Origin: Arthrobacter crystallopoietes
Lineage (GTDB): Bacteria; Actinomycetota; Actinomycetes; Actinomycetales; Micrococcaceae
Assembly: GCF_002849715.1 (NCBI RefSeq)
Contig: NZ_CP018863.1
Location: forward strand, 3,100,001 to 3,164,000
Direction of reading: 5' to 3'
Length of the DNA: 64,000 nucleotides
The notes below the pieces were generated by a model that was not told where the DNA came from, ran no database searches, and was given only the letters and a program-made list of their open reading frames with translations. Made by a program: the position numbers and the translations under genes. This document shows positions 34,131-42,684 of this stretch, piece by piece; the first letter of the stretch is position 1; every line of letters starts with the position of its first letter.

Positions 34131-34535
34131 GGAACCCCTGTGGATAACCGACAGGACTGTCAGGCGCGGCTGAAGTGATCAACTTCTCATCGGGAGGTAG
34201 AAGAATGGAACGTGTTCCCTGTGCCGAGAAGGCTTAAGTTCATGAGTGGGCAGGGATGGCTGATAGCATATCCACTGCGCCGAGAGCTTTTCGCACCAGC
34301 CTCATAGGTTTCTAATGCCTGAAGTCATACAGGGTTATTACAAAATAAGTCTGGTCGTAAATTGAGAAATGCGAAGGAATGAATTCGCACGATTAGCTAA
34401 TTGGCGAAAAAGTATTTGATGGTTATCAGTTTTGATATAACATCGTAGCCCCTACTGGTGGCATGAGATGGGTCGGGGGAGTCAAGAAATGTATTGCTGG
34501 TTTTTATCATCAGAGGGAACTGAGGCAAGCAGCTA
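34131..34535 (+). promoter_or_regulatory. AT-rich gap with the likely promoter of the glycosyltransferase operon
   Basis: About 400 bases without a gene separate divergent operons. Composition changes sharply here from GC-rich to AT-rich. TTGGCG (34401) and TATCAG (34424) are 17 bases apart, and TATAAC (34436) is a second -10 candidate. The palindrome GGAACGTGTTCC lies at 34206. Nothing else is recognised. Confidence 0.3.
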
Positions 34536-35633
34536 GTGTCAGGAATCATCGTCCATGAGTGGCTGGAAAAACACGGTGGAGCCGAAAAGGTCTTAGATGA
34601 GTTACTTGAATCATTCCCGACCGCTTCGGTTAAGTGTCTCTGGAATGATGATCCCACTCGCTATGAAGAGAAATCGGTTTCTGAGACTTGGTTGGCCAAG
34701 ACCCCATTGAGAAAGAATAAGCGTCTCGCTCTTGCTTTCATGCCGTCGACATGGCGTCATCTTGGTGACGCAACGGCTGACTGGATTCTTTGTAGTTCGC
34801 ATCTTTTCGCGCATCATGCGAGATTTAGCGGAGCCGCTGCCGAAGCACCGAAGTACGTATATGCGCACACACCCGCACGGTATATCTGGACTCCCGACTT
34901 GGATTCAAGAGGAAGGGGACTTATCGCACAAACGGCCTCAATCCCACTTCGTTCACTAGACAAACACAGGATCAAAGAAGCCACTGCAGTGGCGAGTAAT
35001 AGTCAATTTGTCAAGGAGAGAATCGAATCGACGTGGGAGCGCGACGCTGTTGTTATATATCCACCAGTTGATGTTGCTGCATTTGCAGTGGATACAGCAA
35101 TGGAACTAAGCCCGACAGATGAAGCTGCGCTCTATAATCTCCCCTCGGAATTTATTCTAGGCGCTTCTCGGTTTATTCCTTATAAGCAGTTGGACGAGGT
35201 CATCCGTGCTGGGCGGACATCCAACATCCATGTCGTTCTCGCAGGGAGCGGACCTAGCGGTCACGCTCTGCGAGCCTTAGCCGCGGAGCAACCCGGGCAA
35301 GTCACCTTTATTGATCAGCCTTCCAGATCAATGCTTCGCGAGCTCTACAAGCGGGCCCTTGCGTATATATTTCCGCCGGTAGAGGATTTCGGAATAATGC
35401 CAGTCGAAGCGATGGCAACTGGTACCCCCGTCGTAGCAAGAAACTTGGGTGGCGCAGCAGAAACCGTTGTCAACGGTGTGACAGGGATTTTAGTTGAATC
35501 ATTTGATGGTAGTGAGATCAGAAATGCGATATATGCGGCAGCGAGCCTTCGTGGCGCTGAATGTACTCGTCGCGCATGGGAGTTTGATAAGTCAGTATTC
35601 CGAACAGAAATAAAGAACTGGGTTACGGGTTAG
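34536..35633 (+). CDS. Glycosyltransferase family 4 protein
   Basis: A 365-residue GT-B enzyme starting at a GTG. The N-terminal half has HEWLEKHGGAEKVLDEL and YAHTPARYIW, typical of mannosyltransferase-like GT4 proteins. The C-terminal half has LGASRFIPYKQLDEVIRAGR, VVLAGSGPSG and the donor-site acid region FPPVEDFGIMPVEAMATGTPVVARN. It is the first gene of a six-gene operon. Codon use is more AT-rich than in the flanking genes. The donor and acceptor sugars are unknown. Confidence 0.9.
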   Translation: MSGIIVHEWLEKHGGAEKVLDELLESFPTASVKCLWNDDPTRYEEKSVSETWLAKTPLRKNKRLALAFMPSTWRHLGDATADWILCSSHLFAHHARFSGAAAEAPKYVYAHTPARYIWTPDLDSRGRGLIAQTASIPLRSLDKHRIKEATAVASNSQFVKERIESTWERDAVVIYPPVDVAAFAVDTAMELSPTDEAALYNLPSEFILGASRFIPYKQLDEVIRAGRTSNIHVVLAGSGPSGHALRALAAEQPGQVTFIDQPSRSMLRELYKRALAYIFPPVEDFGIMPVEAMATGTPVVARNLGGAAETVVNGVTGILVESFDGSEIRNAIYAAASLRGAECTRRAWEFDKSVFRTEIKNWVTG

Positions 35634-35682
35634 TTTTCTGCTTCGATTTGTCCTTAGAGAATAAATTTCATTCTGGAGTCCC

Positions 35683-36477
35683 ATGAGCAACATCCACGTC
35701 GTGATTGTAACGTATAATTCAAACCGCTATTTGAAAAGACTTGCCCAAAGTGTGCGGGAAGCGTTCCCATTCGACGGCGTAGTGATCGTCGATAACAACT
35801 CCGCTGACAATTCGGTTGAATTAGCCCGTGAACTTGACTGGGGCGCTCCTCTTAGTCTGATCTTCAATAGGGAAAACACAGGGTTCGGCGCAGCGATGAA
35901 CATCGGGGTACGTTCGCTGCCACAGTCCACAGACTATGTTCTGCTTGTGAATCCCGACGTTGAGCTAGACAGACAAGCCATACGATCGATGTGGGAGACA
36001 GCCGAGTCAGATGACAATATCGGCTGCGTGGGCGCGCAACTTGTCACGAGTGATGGCTCGCCCGTGTCTTCAGCTCGTGAGCTTCCAACTATTCTATCGG
36101 TAGGCATGCGGAAAGCCTTTGACATCGTCCCGCAACCGGATCAGGTACTCGATGCAGGCTGGATCTGTGGCGCATTGATGTTATGGCGTTATGACAAGTT
36201 CCTCCAGCTTGGCGGTTTCTCTCCCGACTACTTTTTGTACTTTGAAGATACCGATATCTGTCGTAAAGCGCACAATTTCGGGATACGTACCGTAATTGAC
36301 GGTGGCTCAAAAGCCATTCACGACCAAGGTCATGGCGAGCGTCCCCACAGAAAGTTGCGTGCTATCAATAGGCGTAGTAGGTACCTATATGCGAAAAAGT
36401 GGCTTGGTTTGGGGGGGCGGTTTAGCGCTCGAATTGCGAATTGCATTGAAATTATTCGTGAAGTTGGACGAGATTAG
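35683..36477 (+). CDS. Glycosyltransferase family 2 protein, rhamnosyltransferase-like
   Basis: A 264-residue GT-A enzyme. It has VVIVTYNSNRYL at the start, VIVDNNSADNS, NTGFGAAMNIG, the metal-binding region LLVNPDVELD, and the acceptor segment FSPDYFLYFEDTDICRKA, all typical of WcaA/rhamnosyltransferase-like GT2 proteins. It could use the dTDP-rhamnose made by the rml genes, but this is inference. It lies 49 bases after the preceding GT gene and eight bases before the next. Confidence 0.9.
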   Translation: MSNIHVVIVTYNSNRYLKRLAQSVREAFPFDGVVIVDNNSADNSVELARELDWGAPLSLIFNRENTGFGAAMNIGVRSLPQSTDYVLLVNPDVELDRQAIRSMWETAESDDNIGCVGAQLVTSDGSPVSSARELPTILSVGMRKAFDIVPQPDQVLDAGWICGALMLWRYDKFLQLGGFSPDYFLYFEDTDICRKAHNFGIRTVIDGGSKAIHDQGHGERPHRKLRAINRRSRYLYAKKWLGLGGRFSARIANCIEIIREVGRD

Positions 36478-36485
36478 AGGGTAGC

Positions 36486-37496
36486 ATGAAGGTAATGTTC
36501 GACGGTCGCTTACTGAAATCGAAACCCTCAGGTGTAAGAGATATAGCTGTCGGTCTATCCAAAGGGTTGCGCGCTCTTGAAGGGGAAGGACGTCTTGATC
36601 TGATTGTTGCCGGTTCGCCAGGTGCGGATTCCTGTGACCTTCAGATCGAAAGCCGTGGATTTATGCACTTCGGCTTGCCAAGGGCAGCAAGGCAAAAAGG
36701 TGCAGATCGCATTCTTGTGCCACGTCAAACGATTCCTATTATCTCTAAAATTCCTATAGTGCCAGTTTTTCACGACATAGGTTTTTTGCGTCTCCCAGAG
36801 AAATACCGTCGCAATTTCGTGCGAGACTTTACGACAAAGATGGCGGGAAAGACGAGCACAAGTTTGGCAGTATCTGAGTATACAGCCAATGAAGTGTCGG
36901 AGTATGGGTTTCCGGTATCAATAACGCCGCTTCCCATACAAGCTATACATGATATTCGTTGGGCTCCCGTATATGACGATCCCTACATACTTTGCGTGGC
37001 GGCGCATGAGCCACATAAAAACTTAGTAGGTCTTGTTCGTGCTTGGAAAGCTGCAGATATTCACGACGCTCGACTTATTATTTGCGGAAGGTCGGGTGTG
37101 GAAACAACAGCGCTTATGGCTGCAATCGATACGGAAAACATCGAGAGGATCGAACTTGTTGCGAACCTGGAGGATGAAGCGTATGAAGAACTCCTCTCAG
37201 GGTGCGTAGGTTACATCCAGCCTTCCTTCGATGAGGGTCTGTGTATCCCGGCACTCGACTTGGCTGCAGCCGGCGCACCGACCGCTGTCAGTAGTTTAGG
37301 GAACTTAGGCTACATATATTCCAAAGGTGGCGCAGAGGTTTTTGACCCATACTCAATCGAGGAGATGGCGAAGCATTTGAATCGTCTGCTATATGACGAA
37401 TCTTTCAAACGGGCAATTATTTCTTGGAATAAATCCAATATTTCGCTAACGGACTGGCGAGAGGTTGCGAATGTAGCGCTTGGAGCGATGTCATGA
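36486..37496 (+). CDS. Glycosyltransferase family 4 protein
   Basis: A 336-residue GT-B enzyme beginning MKVMFDGRLLKSKPSGV. Recognition points are VPVFHDIGFLRLPEKYR, SLAVSEYTANEV, CVAAHEPHKNLVGLVRAW and IQPSFDEGLCIPALDLAAAGAP. The last holds the Glu region for the nucleotide sugar. Substrates are unknown. The sequence is clearly AT-rich (some lines below 40 percent GC by eye). It overlaps the next gene by four bases. Confidence 0.88.
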   Translation: MKVMFDGRLLKSKPSGVRDIAVGLSKGLRALEGEGRLDLIVAGSPGADSCDLQIESRGFMHFGLPRAARQKGADRILVPRQTIPIISKIPIVPVFHDIGFLRLPEKYRRNFVRDFTTKMAGKTSTSLAVSEYTANEVSEYGFPVSITPLPIQAIHDIRWAPVYDDPYILCVAAHEPHKNLVGLVRAWKAADIHDARLIICGRSGVETTALMAAIDTENIERIELVANLEDEAYEELLSGCVGYIQPSFDEGLCIPALDLAAAGAPTAVSSLGNLGYIYSKGGAEVFDPYSIEEMAKHLNRLLYDESFKRAIISWNKSNISLTDWREVANVALGAMS

Positions 37497-38332
37497 GGGA
37501 TTTCACCGTGGTGACGGTAACTTACAATTCCAGCCACATTATTGGTGATTTTATTGAGAAGATGGGTTTTGAGAATGGTAGCGACACGAGGCTAATCATA
37601 GTAGACTCCGGTTCCGATCCTGAAGATGCCCGTAGAACTAAGGCGATAGCGGATCAATACGGTGCAGAGTTTATTCTGAGCCGCGAGAATATAGGCTATG
37701 GCGCAGGTTCGAACATTGGCGCACGTCTAGCCAAATCTGATTGGCTGCTGTTCATCAATCCTGACGTAGCTATATCTTTAGATCAGTGTGCCGCTTTGGT
37801 GACTCATGCGCAAGATGGCGGTGTTGATTGCTTGGGTCCACGTGTTCTCGACACTAATGGCCGGCTCAAGATTAGTTGGGGTAGAACCATCACACCTCCT
37901 TGGCGCACTCGACCTAGTGGAATCTCCTCACACCGAAATGGGCTTTCTATAACTGAGACTATAAGCGGTTGCTGTATGGCGATTCGACGTGATGTTTTCG
38001 ATCGTTTAAACGGTTTCGATGAGAATTTCTTTTTGTTTTGTGAAGAGATGGATTTGCACCGCCGATTGAATGATGTAGGTGGCGTTGTAGCCTTGACGGA
38101 TAAGGTCGAGGTGATCACTCCAGGTGGTGCTAGCTCCACTGGCGTAAGTGAACGTTGGCGCCATGTAGAGCGAGCCGTCGGCCACACGAATTATATGAGG
38201 AAACACTTCTTTCGCCTTGAAGGCTGGATTGCCGTTATATACAACATTCTTCGCATCGCCGTGCAGCCGAGGTTCCGGCCCATGCTAATGAGCCTTAGGC
38301 AGTACAATAAGGGAATCAGGAGACAAAATTGA
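37493..38332 (+). CDS. Glycosyltransferase family 2 protein
   Basis: A 279-residue GT-A enzyme with VVTVTYNSSHIIGDF, IIVDSGSDPEDA, NIGYGAGSNIGARL, the metal site LLFINPDVAISLD and FDENFFLFCEEMDLHRRL. It resembles rhamnosyl- and galactofuranosyl-type GT2 proteins. Its ATG overlaps the stop of the preceding gene, and its stop overlaps the start of the next, so translation is coupled. Confidence 0.9.
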   Translation: MRDFTVVTVTYNSSHIIGDFIEKMGFENGSDTRLIIVDSGSDPEDARRTKAIADQYGAEFILSRENIGYGAGSNIGARLAKSDWLLFINPDVAISLDQCAALVTHAQDGGVDCLGPRVLDTNGRLKISWGRTITPPWRTRPSGISSHRNGLSITETISGCCMAIRRDVFDRLNGFDENFFLFCEEMDLHRRLNDVGGVVALTDKVEVITPGGASSTGVSERWRHVERAVGHTNYMRKHFFRLEGWIAVIYNILRIAVQPRFRPMLMSLRQYNKGIRRQN

Positions 38333-39426
38333 GGATTTTTCGAGTGTTCCACGGTGGTGGAGTCGAGGCTTATCAGGCGCGTGATTTAGAACTGGCCAAG
38401 TTAGGCCATTCAATCATGCTTATGGTGCCGCGGGTGTTTCGGGAATTACCTACAGCCACCAGGGCGGTCCGACGTTCGGATGAAATCGAAGTCGTTCCCG
38501 TTGCACTTTATGGCTTTCGCAGAAATCCGTTCTTTTTTTACAACCCAGTGACTACGGCCCGTCTGATTCGGAAATTTCGTCCCGACGTTATCGATATACA
38601 TGAGGAGCCTTATAGTCTAGCTGCGGCTTCCGTCGTCCTGGCTCGGTATTTAGCCAGAACAAAAAGTGCATACATTTTCCGCTCTAGCCAGAATGAGTTC
38701 AAAAAGTACCCTTTTCCCTTTTCCGCAATCCAGTCAACCGTCCTAAAGTTCAGCTCGGCTGCGTACGTACCATCCAATCAAGCAAAGGAAGTACTCGTTC
38801 GCAAGGGTTATAAGCCATCGATCTCGGTAATTGGAAATGGGGTGGAAGTTCCGGTTGGTATAGCCAAGACTGAATCATCAGGTCATATTCTTCGGGTGGT
38901 TTATGTTGGCAGGCTGTCGGATCGAAAAGGTGTTGAAGAACTTGTCCGAGCCGTCGTCGAAATTGACGGTCCCTTGGAGCTCACCTTGGTTGGTTCCGGT
39001 CCTATGGAGGACGAACTGCGTCAAATTGTTGAGAACAATAGGGAAGCGAAAGCCCGCGTGCATTTTGTCGGTGCTGTTCCTCATGAGTCCGTAGTCGACT
39101 GGATGAAACGATCAGACGTCATATGTGTTCCTTCACGGGAGCTTCCTGGTTGGAGCGAGCAATTTTCGAGAGCGTTGGTAGAAGGCATGGCAAATTATTG
39201 CGTCCCGCTCGTATCAACTTCGGGTGCATTGGAAGAGGTGTCCGGTGGGATAACTCGTCCGTTTGTATGGGGACAGACTCAGGATCTGGTGTCTAGATTG
39301 AGGGAGCTTCTCGCCCTTGAGTCTCTTGACGGGCTTAAATCGAAGGCGAATCTACAGGCGCAACGCTATTCATGGACGAAGACTAGCGAGCAGATCTCGG
39401 ACATTTATGAGGAGGTAGCTAAATGA
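38329..39426 (+). CDS. Glycosyltransferase family 4 protein
   Basis: A 365-residue GT-B enzyme from a TTG that overlaps the previous stop, with AGGAG upstream. It has VFHGGGVEAYQARDLELAKLGH, DVIDIHEEPYSLAA, VVYVGRLSDRKGVEELV, LTLVGSGPMEDELR and RELPGWSEQFSRALVEGMA, the last being the nucleotide-binding region. The substrate is unknown. The frame ends overlapping the WecB-type gene. Confidence 0.9.
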   Translation: MRIFRVFHGGGVEAYQARDLELAKLGHSIMLMVPRVFRELPTATRAVRRSDEIEVVPVALYGFRRNPFFFYNPVTTARLIRKFRPDVIDIHEEPYSLAAASVVLARYLARTKSAYIFRSSQNEFKKYPFPFSAIQSTVLKFSSAAYVPSNQAKEVLVRKGYKPSISVIGNGVEVPVGIAKTESSGHILRVVYVGRLSDRKGVEELVRAVVEIDGPLELTLVGSGPMEDELRQIVENNREAKARVHFVGAVPHESVVDWMKRSDVICVPSRELPGWSEQFSRALVEGMANYCVPLVSTSGALEEVSGGITRPFVWGQTQDLVSRLRELLALESLDGLKSKANLQAQRYSWTKTSEQISDIYEEVAK

Positions 39427-40148
39427 GCGAACAAGGCAGTTTGCTGTCCTTGGCTCATCATATGCTTGATGAAGAATTCCTCGGTCAGATCGAGTCTAAG
39501 GGAGCATATCAAGTTGTTACGCTCGCGCCGTGGCAGATGTGGCTGGCCCGGAGGAATCCGCTTTATGCAGACAGCATTAGGCATTGTGACGCAACGACGA
39601 TCGATGGACGTTGGCTCAGTGCAATTCTGAAGCTTGCAGGACGGCAGCATGACGTATTGACTGGTCGTGAGATTGTTGAGGCAGTGTTCCAACGACACGT
39701 TCAGGGCCGAATCGCGGTCGTTGGTTCATCCGTGCAGTCCCATGAACGCCTCTCGGTACTCCGCCCAAATTGGCTGTGTATCGGTGGCTCGTTCGGTACA
39801 GAAGTTGACCTTGAAAAGTTGGAAGAGGTTACTAAGCGCATAACAGAGTACGGTGCCTCCGTTGTATTCGTAGCCCTTGGCAGTCCTAAACAAGAGGCTT
39901 GGGGACGATACTTAGCTGACCGGGCTAATGTGACTGTCATTGGTATTGGCGGTGCGATAGAAACGGTGGTGGGCCTTCGAAAGCCTCCTTCAAAAGGAAT
40001 CCAGCGAGTTGGCGCAGAATGGCTTCAACGCACTATTCAAGACCCTGTACGCTTTCTACCTCGAATCGTCCAAGCCTTATCTGTCATGCCACGACTTGTC
40101 CTTGAAGCGCTGACGATACGACGAAGCGCGAACACTACTGAATTCTGA
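39423..40148 (+). CDS. WecB/TagA/CpsF family glycosyltransferase
   Basis: A 241-residue GT26 enzyme. It has QVVTLAPWQMWLARRNPLYAD, the catalytic-region CDATTIDGRWLSAILKLAG, GREIVEAVFQ, the motif FVALGSPKQEAWGR and GIGGAIETVVGLRKPPSKGIQRVGAEWLQR. Members transfer ManNAc, glucose or similar sugars to a lipid-linked acceptor. It closes the six-gene operon. Its end is almost touched by insertion-sequence debris (from about 40149), so a further gene of the operon may have been lost. Confidence 0.93.
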   Translation: MSEQGSLLSLAHHMLDEEFLGQIESKGAYQVVTLAPWQMWLARRNPLYADSIRHCDATTIDGRWLSAILKLAGRQHDVLTGREIVEAVFQRHVQGRIAVVGSSVQSHERLSVLRPNWLCIGGSFGTEVDLEKLEEVTKRITEYGASVVFVALGSPKQEAWGRYLADRANVTVIGIGGAIETVVGLRKPPSKGIQRVGAEWLQRTIQDPVRFLPRIVQALSVMPRLVLEALTIRRSANTTEF

Positions 40149-40206
40149 GCCTACACAACCTGCCCCCGTGAACGCGCCCATAATCGGCATAACACCAGCT
40201 CCGGCA

Positions 40207-40607
40207 TAAAAGTGGTCTACGGCCACGGCGGTGCGCGGCAGCCACATCCTCAGTGCCTTGCGGAACGCTGCCGACGGGTCGATCGCCACGACTTGGCCGC
40301 CCAGGCGCCACTGCAGCGGCCGGGCGAAGAGCCACCCTCCCACGCCCTTGGAGTCGCGGCCGTTGACGCGCAACAGCACCTGCCCGGCGCCCAGGTCCAC
40401 GATCGTGGTCATCCAGGGCTCGTACCGGGTCCAGGTCTTCGTCTCGGGATTCTGGAAGTAGCGCACGGACCGGAAGCGGTGTTCGTCTATGCCGATCGCT
40501 GCAGAGCCATGCTGTCGACGTCCGGAAGTCTCACCGCGGCGGCGCAGTCGAGCGCACTGCGGACCAGCCACCACGAGACTCCGTATGCGGCGGCGGTCTC
40601 GGAGACC
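40207..40607 (-). pseudogene. ISL3-family transposase, middle fragment
   Basis: The minus strand reads an ISL3-type DDE domain: SETAAAYGVSWW near the insertion point, then (one frame over) IGIDEHRFRSVRYF, MTTIVDLGAGQVL, RDSKGVGGWLFARPL, AIDPSAAFRKALRMWLP and VAVDHF, where similarity ends. The C-terminal third is missing, and a frameshift lies near 40500. It continues in the fragment at 41861-42237, beyond the nested element. Bases 40149-40206 hold nothing recognisable. Confidence 0.82.
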
Positions 40608-40674
40608 GGGACTGCCCCCGGTTCAGTTGACTCCTGACTTGTGAGGATTCATTCCTTACAGAAAGGATGTTCCT

Positions 40675-40959
40675 GTGCCCAAGCCCTATCCCGCCGAGTT
40701 CCGCCGCGATGTTGTTGCTGTCGCCCGGAAGCATGAAGCACCGCTGGCGCAGATCGCCAAGGACTTCGGGATCTCCGAAGCGACCCTGCACAACTGGCTG
40801 AAGAAAGCCGACATCGAGGACGGCAGCAGCCCCGGCGTGACCGAGAAGGAAGCCGCCGAACTGCGGGAGGCAAAGAAACGGATTCGCCTGCTTGAGCAGG
40901 AGAACGAGATCCTGCGCCGGGCCGCGGCGTTCTTCGCGAGGGAACTGCCCCCAAAATGA
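40675..40959 (+). CDS. IS3-family transposase OrfA
   Basis: A 94-residue DNA-binding protein starting at a GTG (MPKPYPAEFRRDVVAVARK) with AAAGGA upstream. The helix-turn-helix is LAQIAKDFGISEATLHNWLKKA, and the zipper is LREAKKRIRLLEQENEILRRA. Its stop overlaps the OrfB start in a CCAAAATGA context that could support -1 slippage. Confidence 0.93.
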   Translation: MPKPYPAEFRRDVVAVARKHEAPLAQIAKDFGISEATLHNWLKKADIEDGSSPGVTEKEAAELREAKKRIRLLEQENEILRRAAAFFARELPPK

Positions 40960-41819
40960 CGTACCCGCTGGTCCTTGACCTTGCCGCCGACGGAATCCCC
41001 GTGGCGGTGGCCTGCCGGGTGCTGGGCTTCTCCAAGCAGGCCTTCTACAAATGGAAGACCAGTCCCGTTTGCGACCGGGACCGGGCGGACGCGCATCTGA
41101 TCAATGCCGCCCTGGACGTCCATCTGGATGACCCGGCGTTCGGGTACCGGTTCATCGCCGACGAACTGCCGGCCCTGGGCATCAGCGCCGGCGAGAACCG
41201 GGTCCAGCGGCTGTGCAGCAGCCAGCGGATCTGGTCCGTCTTCGCCAAGAAGCGCGGTCTCAGCCGCAAGGCCGGCCCACCGGTCCACGAGGACCTCGTG
41301 GACCGGGACTTCACTGCCACGGCACCGAACGAGCTGTGGCTGACCGACATCACCGAACACCGAACCGACGAGGGCAAGTTGTATCTCTGCGCGATCAAGG
41401 ACGTCTACTCCAACCGAATCGTCGGCTATTCCATCGACGAACGGATGAAGGCCTCGCTGGCCGTCTCCGCGCTGCGCAACGCAGTCGCTTTGAGATCACC
41501 ACGGGGAACTGTGGTGCATTCCGACCGCGGGTCTCAGTTCCGCTCCACAGCGTTCGTCAGGGCACTCAAGAGCAGCGGGCTGACCGGATCGATGGGACGG
41601 GTTGGCGCATGCGGCGACAATGCCGCCATGGAATCATTCTTCGCCCTGCTGCAAAAGAACGTCCTGGATCGGCGGCGCTGGTCCACCCGGCAGGAACTGC
41701 GCCTGGCCATCGTGACCTGGATCGAGAAGACCTACCACCGCCGGCGTCGTCAGCGGACTCTTGGCCGCCTCACACCCATCGAGTTTGAGACAATCGAAAC
41801 CGGCCTTCAAGCCGCCTAA
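40956..41819 (+). CDS. IS3-family transposase OrfB (DDE integrase)
   Basis: A 287-residue integrase. It has VACRVLGFSKQAFYKW at the N-terminus and FGYRFIADEL, then the catalytic acids in LWLTDITEH, VVHSDRGSQFRS and NAAMESFFALLQKN. The end is the family-typical RRRRQRTLGRLTPIEFE. The frame is intact, so the element may still transpose. It belongs to a different IS3 subgroup from the element at 27338-28774. Confidence 0.95.
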   Translation: MTYPLVLDLAADGIPVAVACRVLGFSKQAFYKWKTSPVCDRDRADAHLINAALDVHLDDPAFGYRFIADELPALGISAGENRVQRLCSSQRIWSVFAKKRGLSRKAGPPVHEDLVDRDFTATAPNELWLTDITEHRTDEGKLYLCAIKDVYSNRIVGYSIDERMKASLAVSALRNAVALRSPRGTVVHSDRGSQFRSTAFVRALKSSGLTGSMGRVGACGDNAAMESFFALLQKNVLDRRRWSTRQELRLAIVTWIEKTYHRRRRQRTLGRLTPIEFETIETGLQAA

Positions 41820-41860
41820 ACCCATCAACCCCGAGAGTCAACGAAACCCGGGGCAGTCCC

Positions 41861-42237
41861 ACCGCCCTTCCGGATACGAGTACGGCCGATACGACCTTCT
41901 CCCGCAGCCGGCCGGTGCTCCGGGCGTACCGGGGCACTTCCGCCGTCGATTCGAAGAAAGACAGCTGATCACACAGCGCCTCGTCGCAGAACCAGCGGTA
42001 CTTGGACCAGATCAGTTCGAGCGGGCCGGCGACGGGAATGTCACGCAGTCGCTGCAGGCGCTGTTCCTTCCGGCGGGAAGAGGCCACTCCGCACATCGGG
42101 CAGCCGGGCGGCAGGTCGGTGCAGATCAGCACCCGCCGCTGGCCGAAGTCACGGACAGCGACGGAAATGATATGGAAATCGGGCAGGTTGAACAATACGG
42201 AGGCAGCGTCAACTGACACCCGGGTAGGCTCTATCAA
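41861..42237 (-). pseudogene. ISL3-family transposase, N-terminal fragment
   Basis: The minus strand from a TTG near 42237 reads VSVDAASVLFNLPDFHIISV, a zinc-finger-like LPPGCPMCGVAS, and IWSKYRWFCDEALCDQLSFFESTAEVPRYARSTGRL, all typical of ISL3 transposases. It breaks at SGRAV where the IS3 element entered. It pairs with the fragment at 40207-40607. Confidence 0.85.
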
Positions 42238-42246
42238 GGTTTGTGG

Positions 42247-42290
42247 TCCCTGCTCCAGGATGAATGTTTAGACACACTCATCCCAGCAGG
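42247..42290. repeat. Hairpin in insertion-sequence debris
   Basis: CCCTGCT and AGCAGGG arms, extended by GGATGA and TCATCC, lie between the ISL3 start and an IS5 remnant. It may be an old element end or terminator; GGGCCCTTTT follows. Confidence 0.35.
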
Positions 42291-42339
42291 GCCACGGGCC
42301 CTTTTGCTAACTACGTCAGGAGATCATCTCCCCACGAAC

Positions 42340-42540
42340 CTCGAAGAGCCCCCCAATGCTCAGCCGGCGGACGTCCGCCAGCGTTCGACCCAGGTATCTA
42401 CAAGAAACGCAACACCGCTGGACGCGGCTTCAACCGGCTCAAGCACTTGCGCGACACAGCCACTCACTACGACAAATACGCCACGACATTCCTCTCGGCG
42501 GAGTCCTACTCAGCGAAATGATCACATTCCACTCCGTCCA
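42340..42540 (+). pseudogene. IS5-family transposase, C-terminal remnant
   Basis: One frame reads GGRPPAFDPGIYKKRNTAGRGFNRLKHLRDTATHYDKYATTFL, written here by its key parts GRPPAFD, RGFNRLK and THYDKYA, the C-terminal signature of IS5-type transposases. A shift then gives LGGVLLSEMI in the next frame. No start, DDE core or ends remain. Up to 42684 nothing else is recognisable. Confidence 0.7.
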
Positions 42541-42684
42541 CAGGTCAACAGGCAGAACCTAAACGCGAGGAGCCAACAAAAGCACCTAGGCTCGTCATAA
42601 TCTCTCGAGCCCGGCTGCTGCAGAATCTGGCAGGATGGTATGTGTGCGTGTTCACAGGTCACAGGAGAACGTCTTGATGGTTTG

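Larger units (their letters stand above)
40608..41860 (+). mobile_element. Complete IS3-family insertion sequence, 1253 bp, nested in an ISL3 transposase
   Basis: Terminal repeats of 26 bases (40608-40633 and 41835-41860) agree at 23 positions (GGGACTGCCCC...GTTGACTC). The direct repeat ACC flanks it at 40605-40607 and 41861-41863. Removing the element and one ACC rejoins the host frame as RAVSETA, which proves insertion into an ISL3 transposase gene. Confidence 0.95.

Noticed and set aside
40149..42684. A CRISPR or integron-like array in the repeat-rich debris
   Set aside because: The repeats are insertion-sequence ends and transposase fragments. There is no regular spacer pattern or attC-like series.
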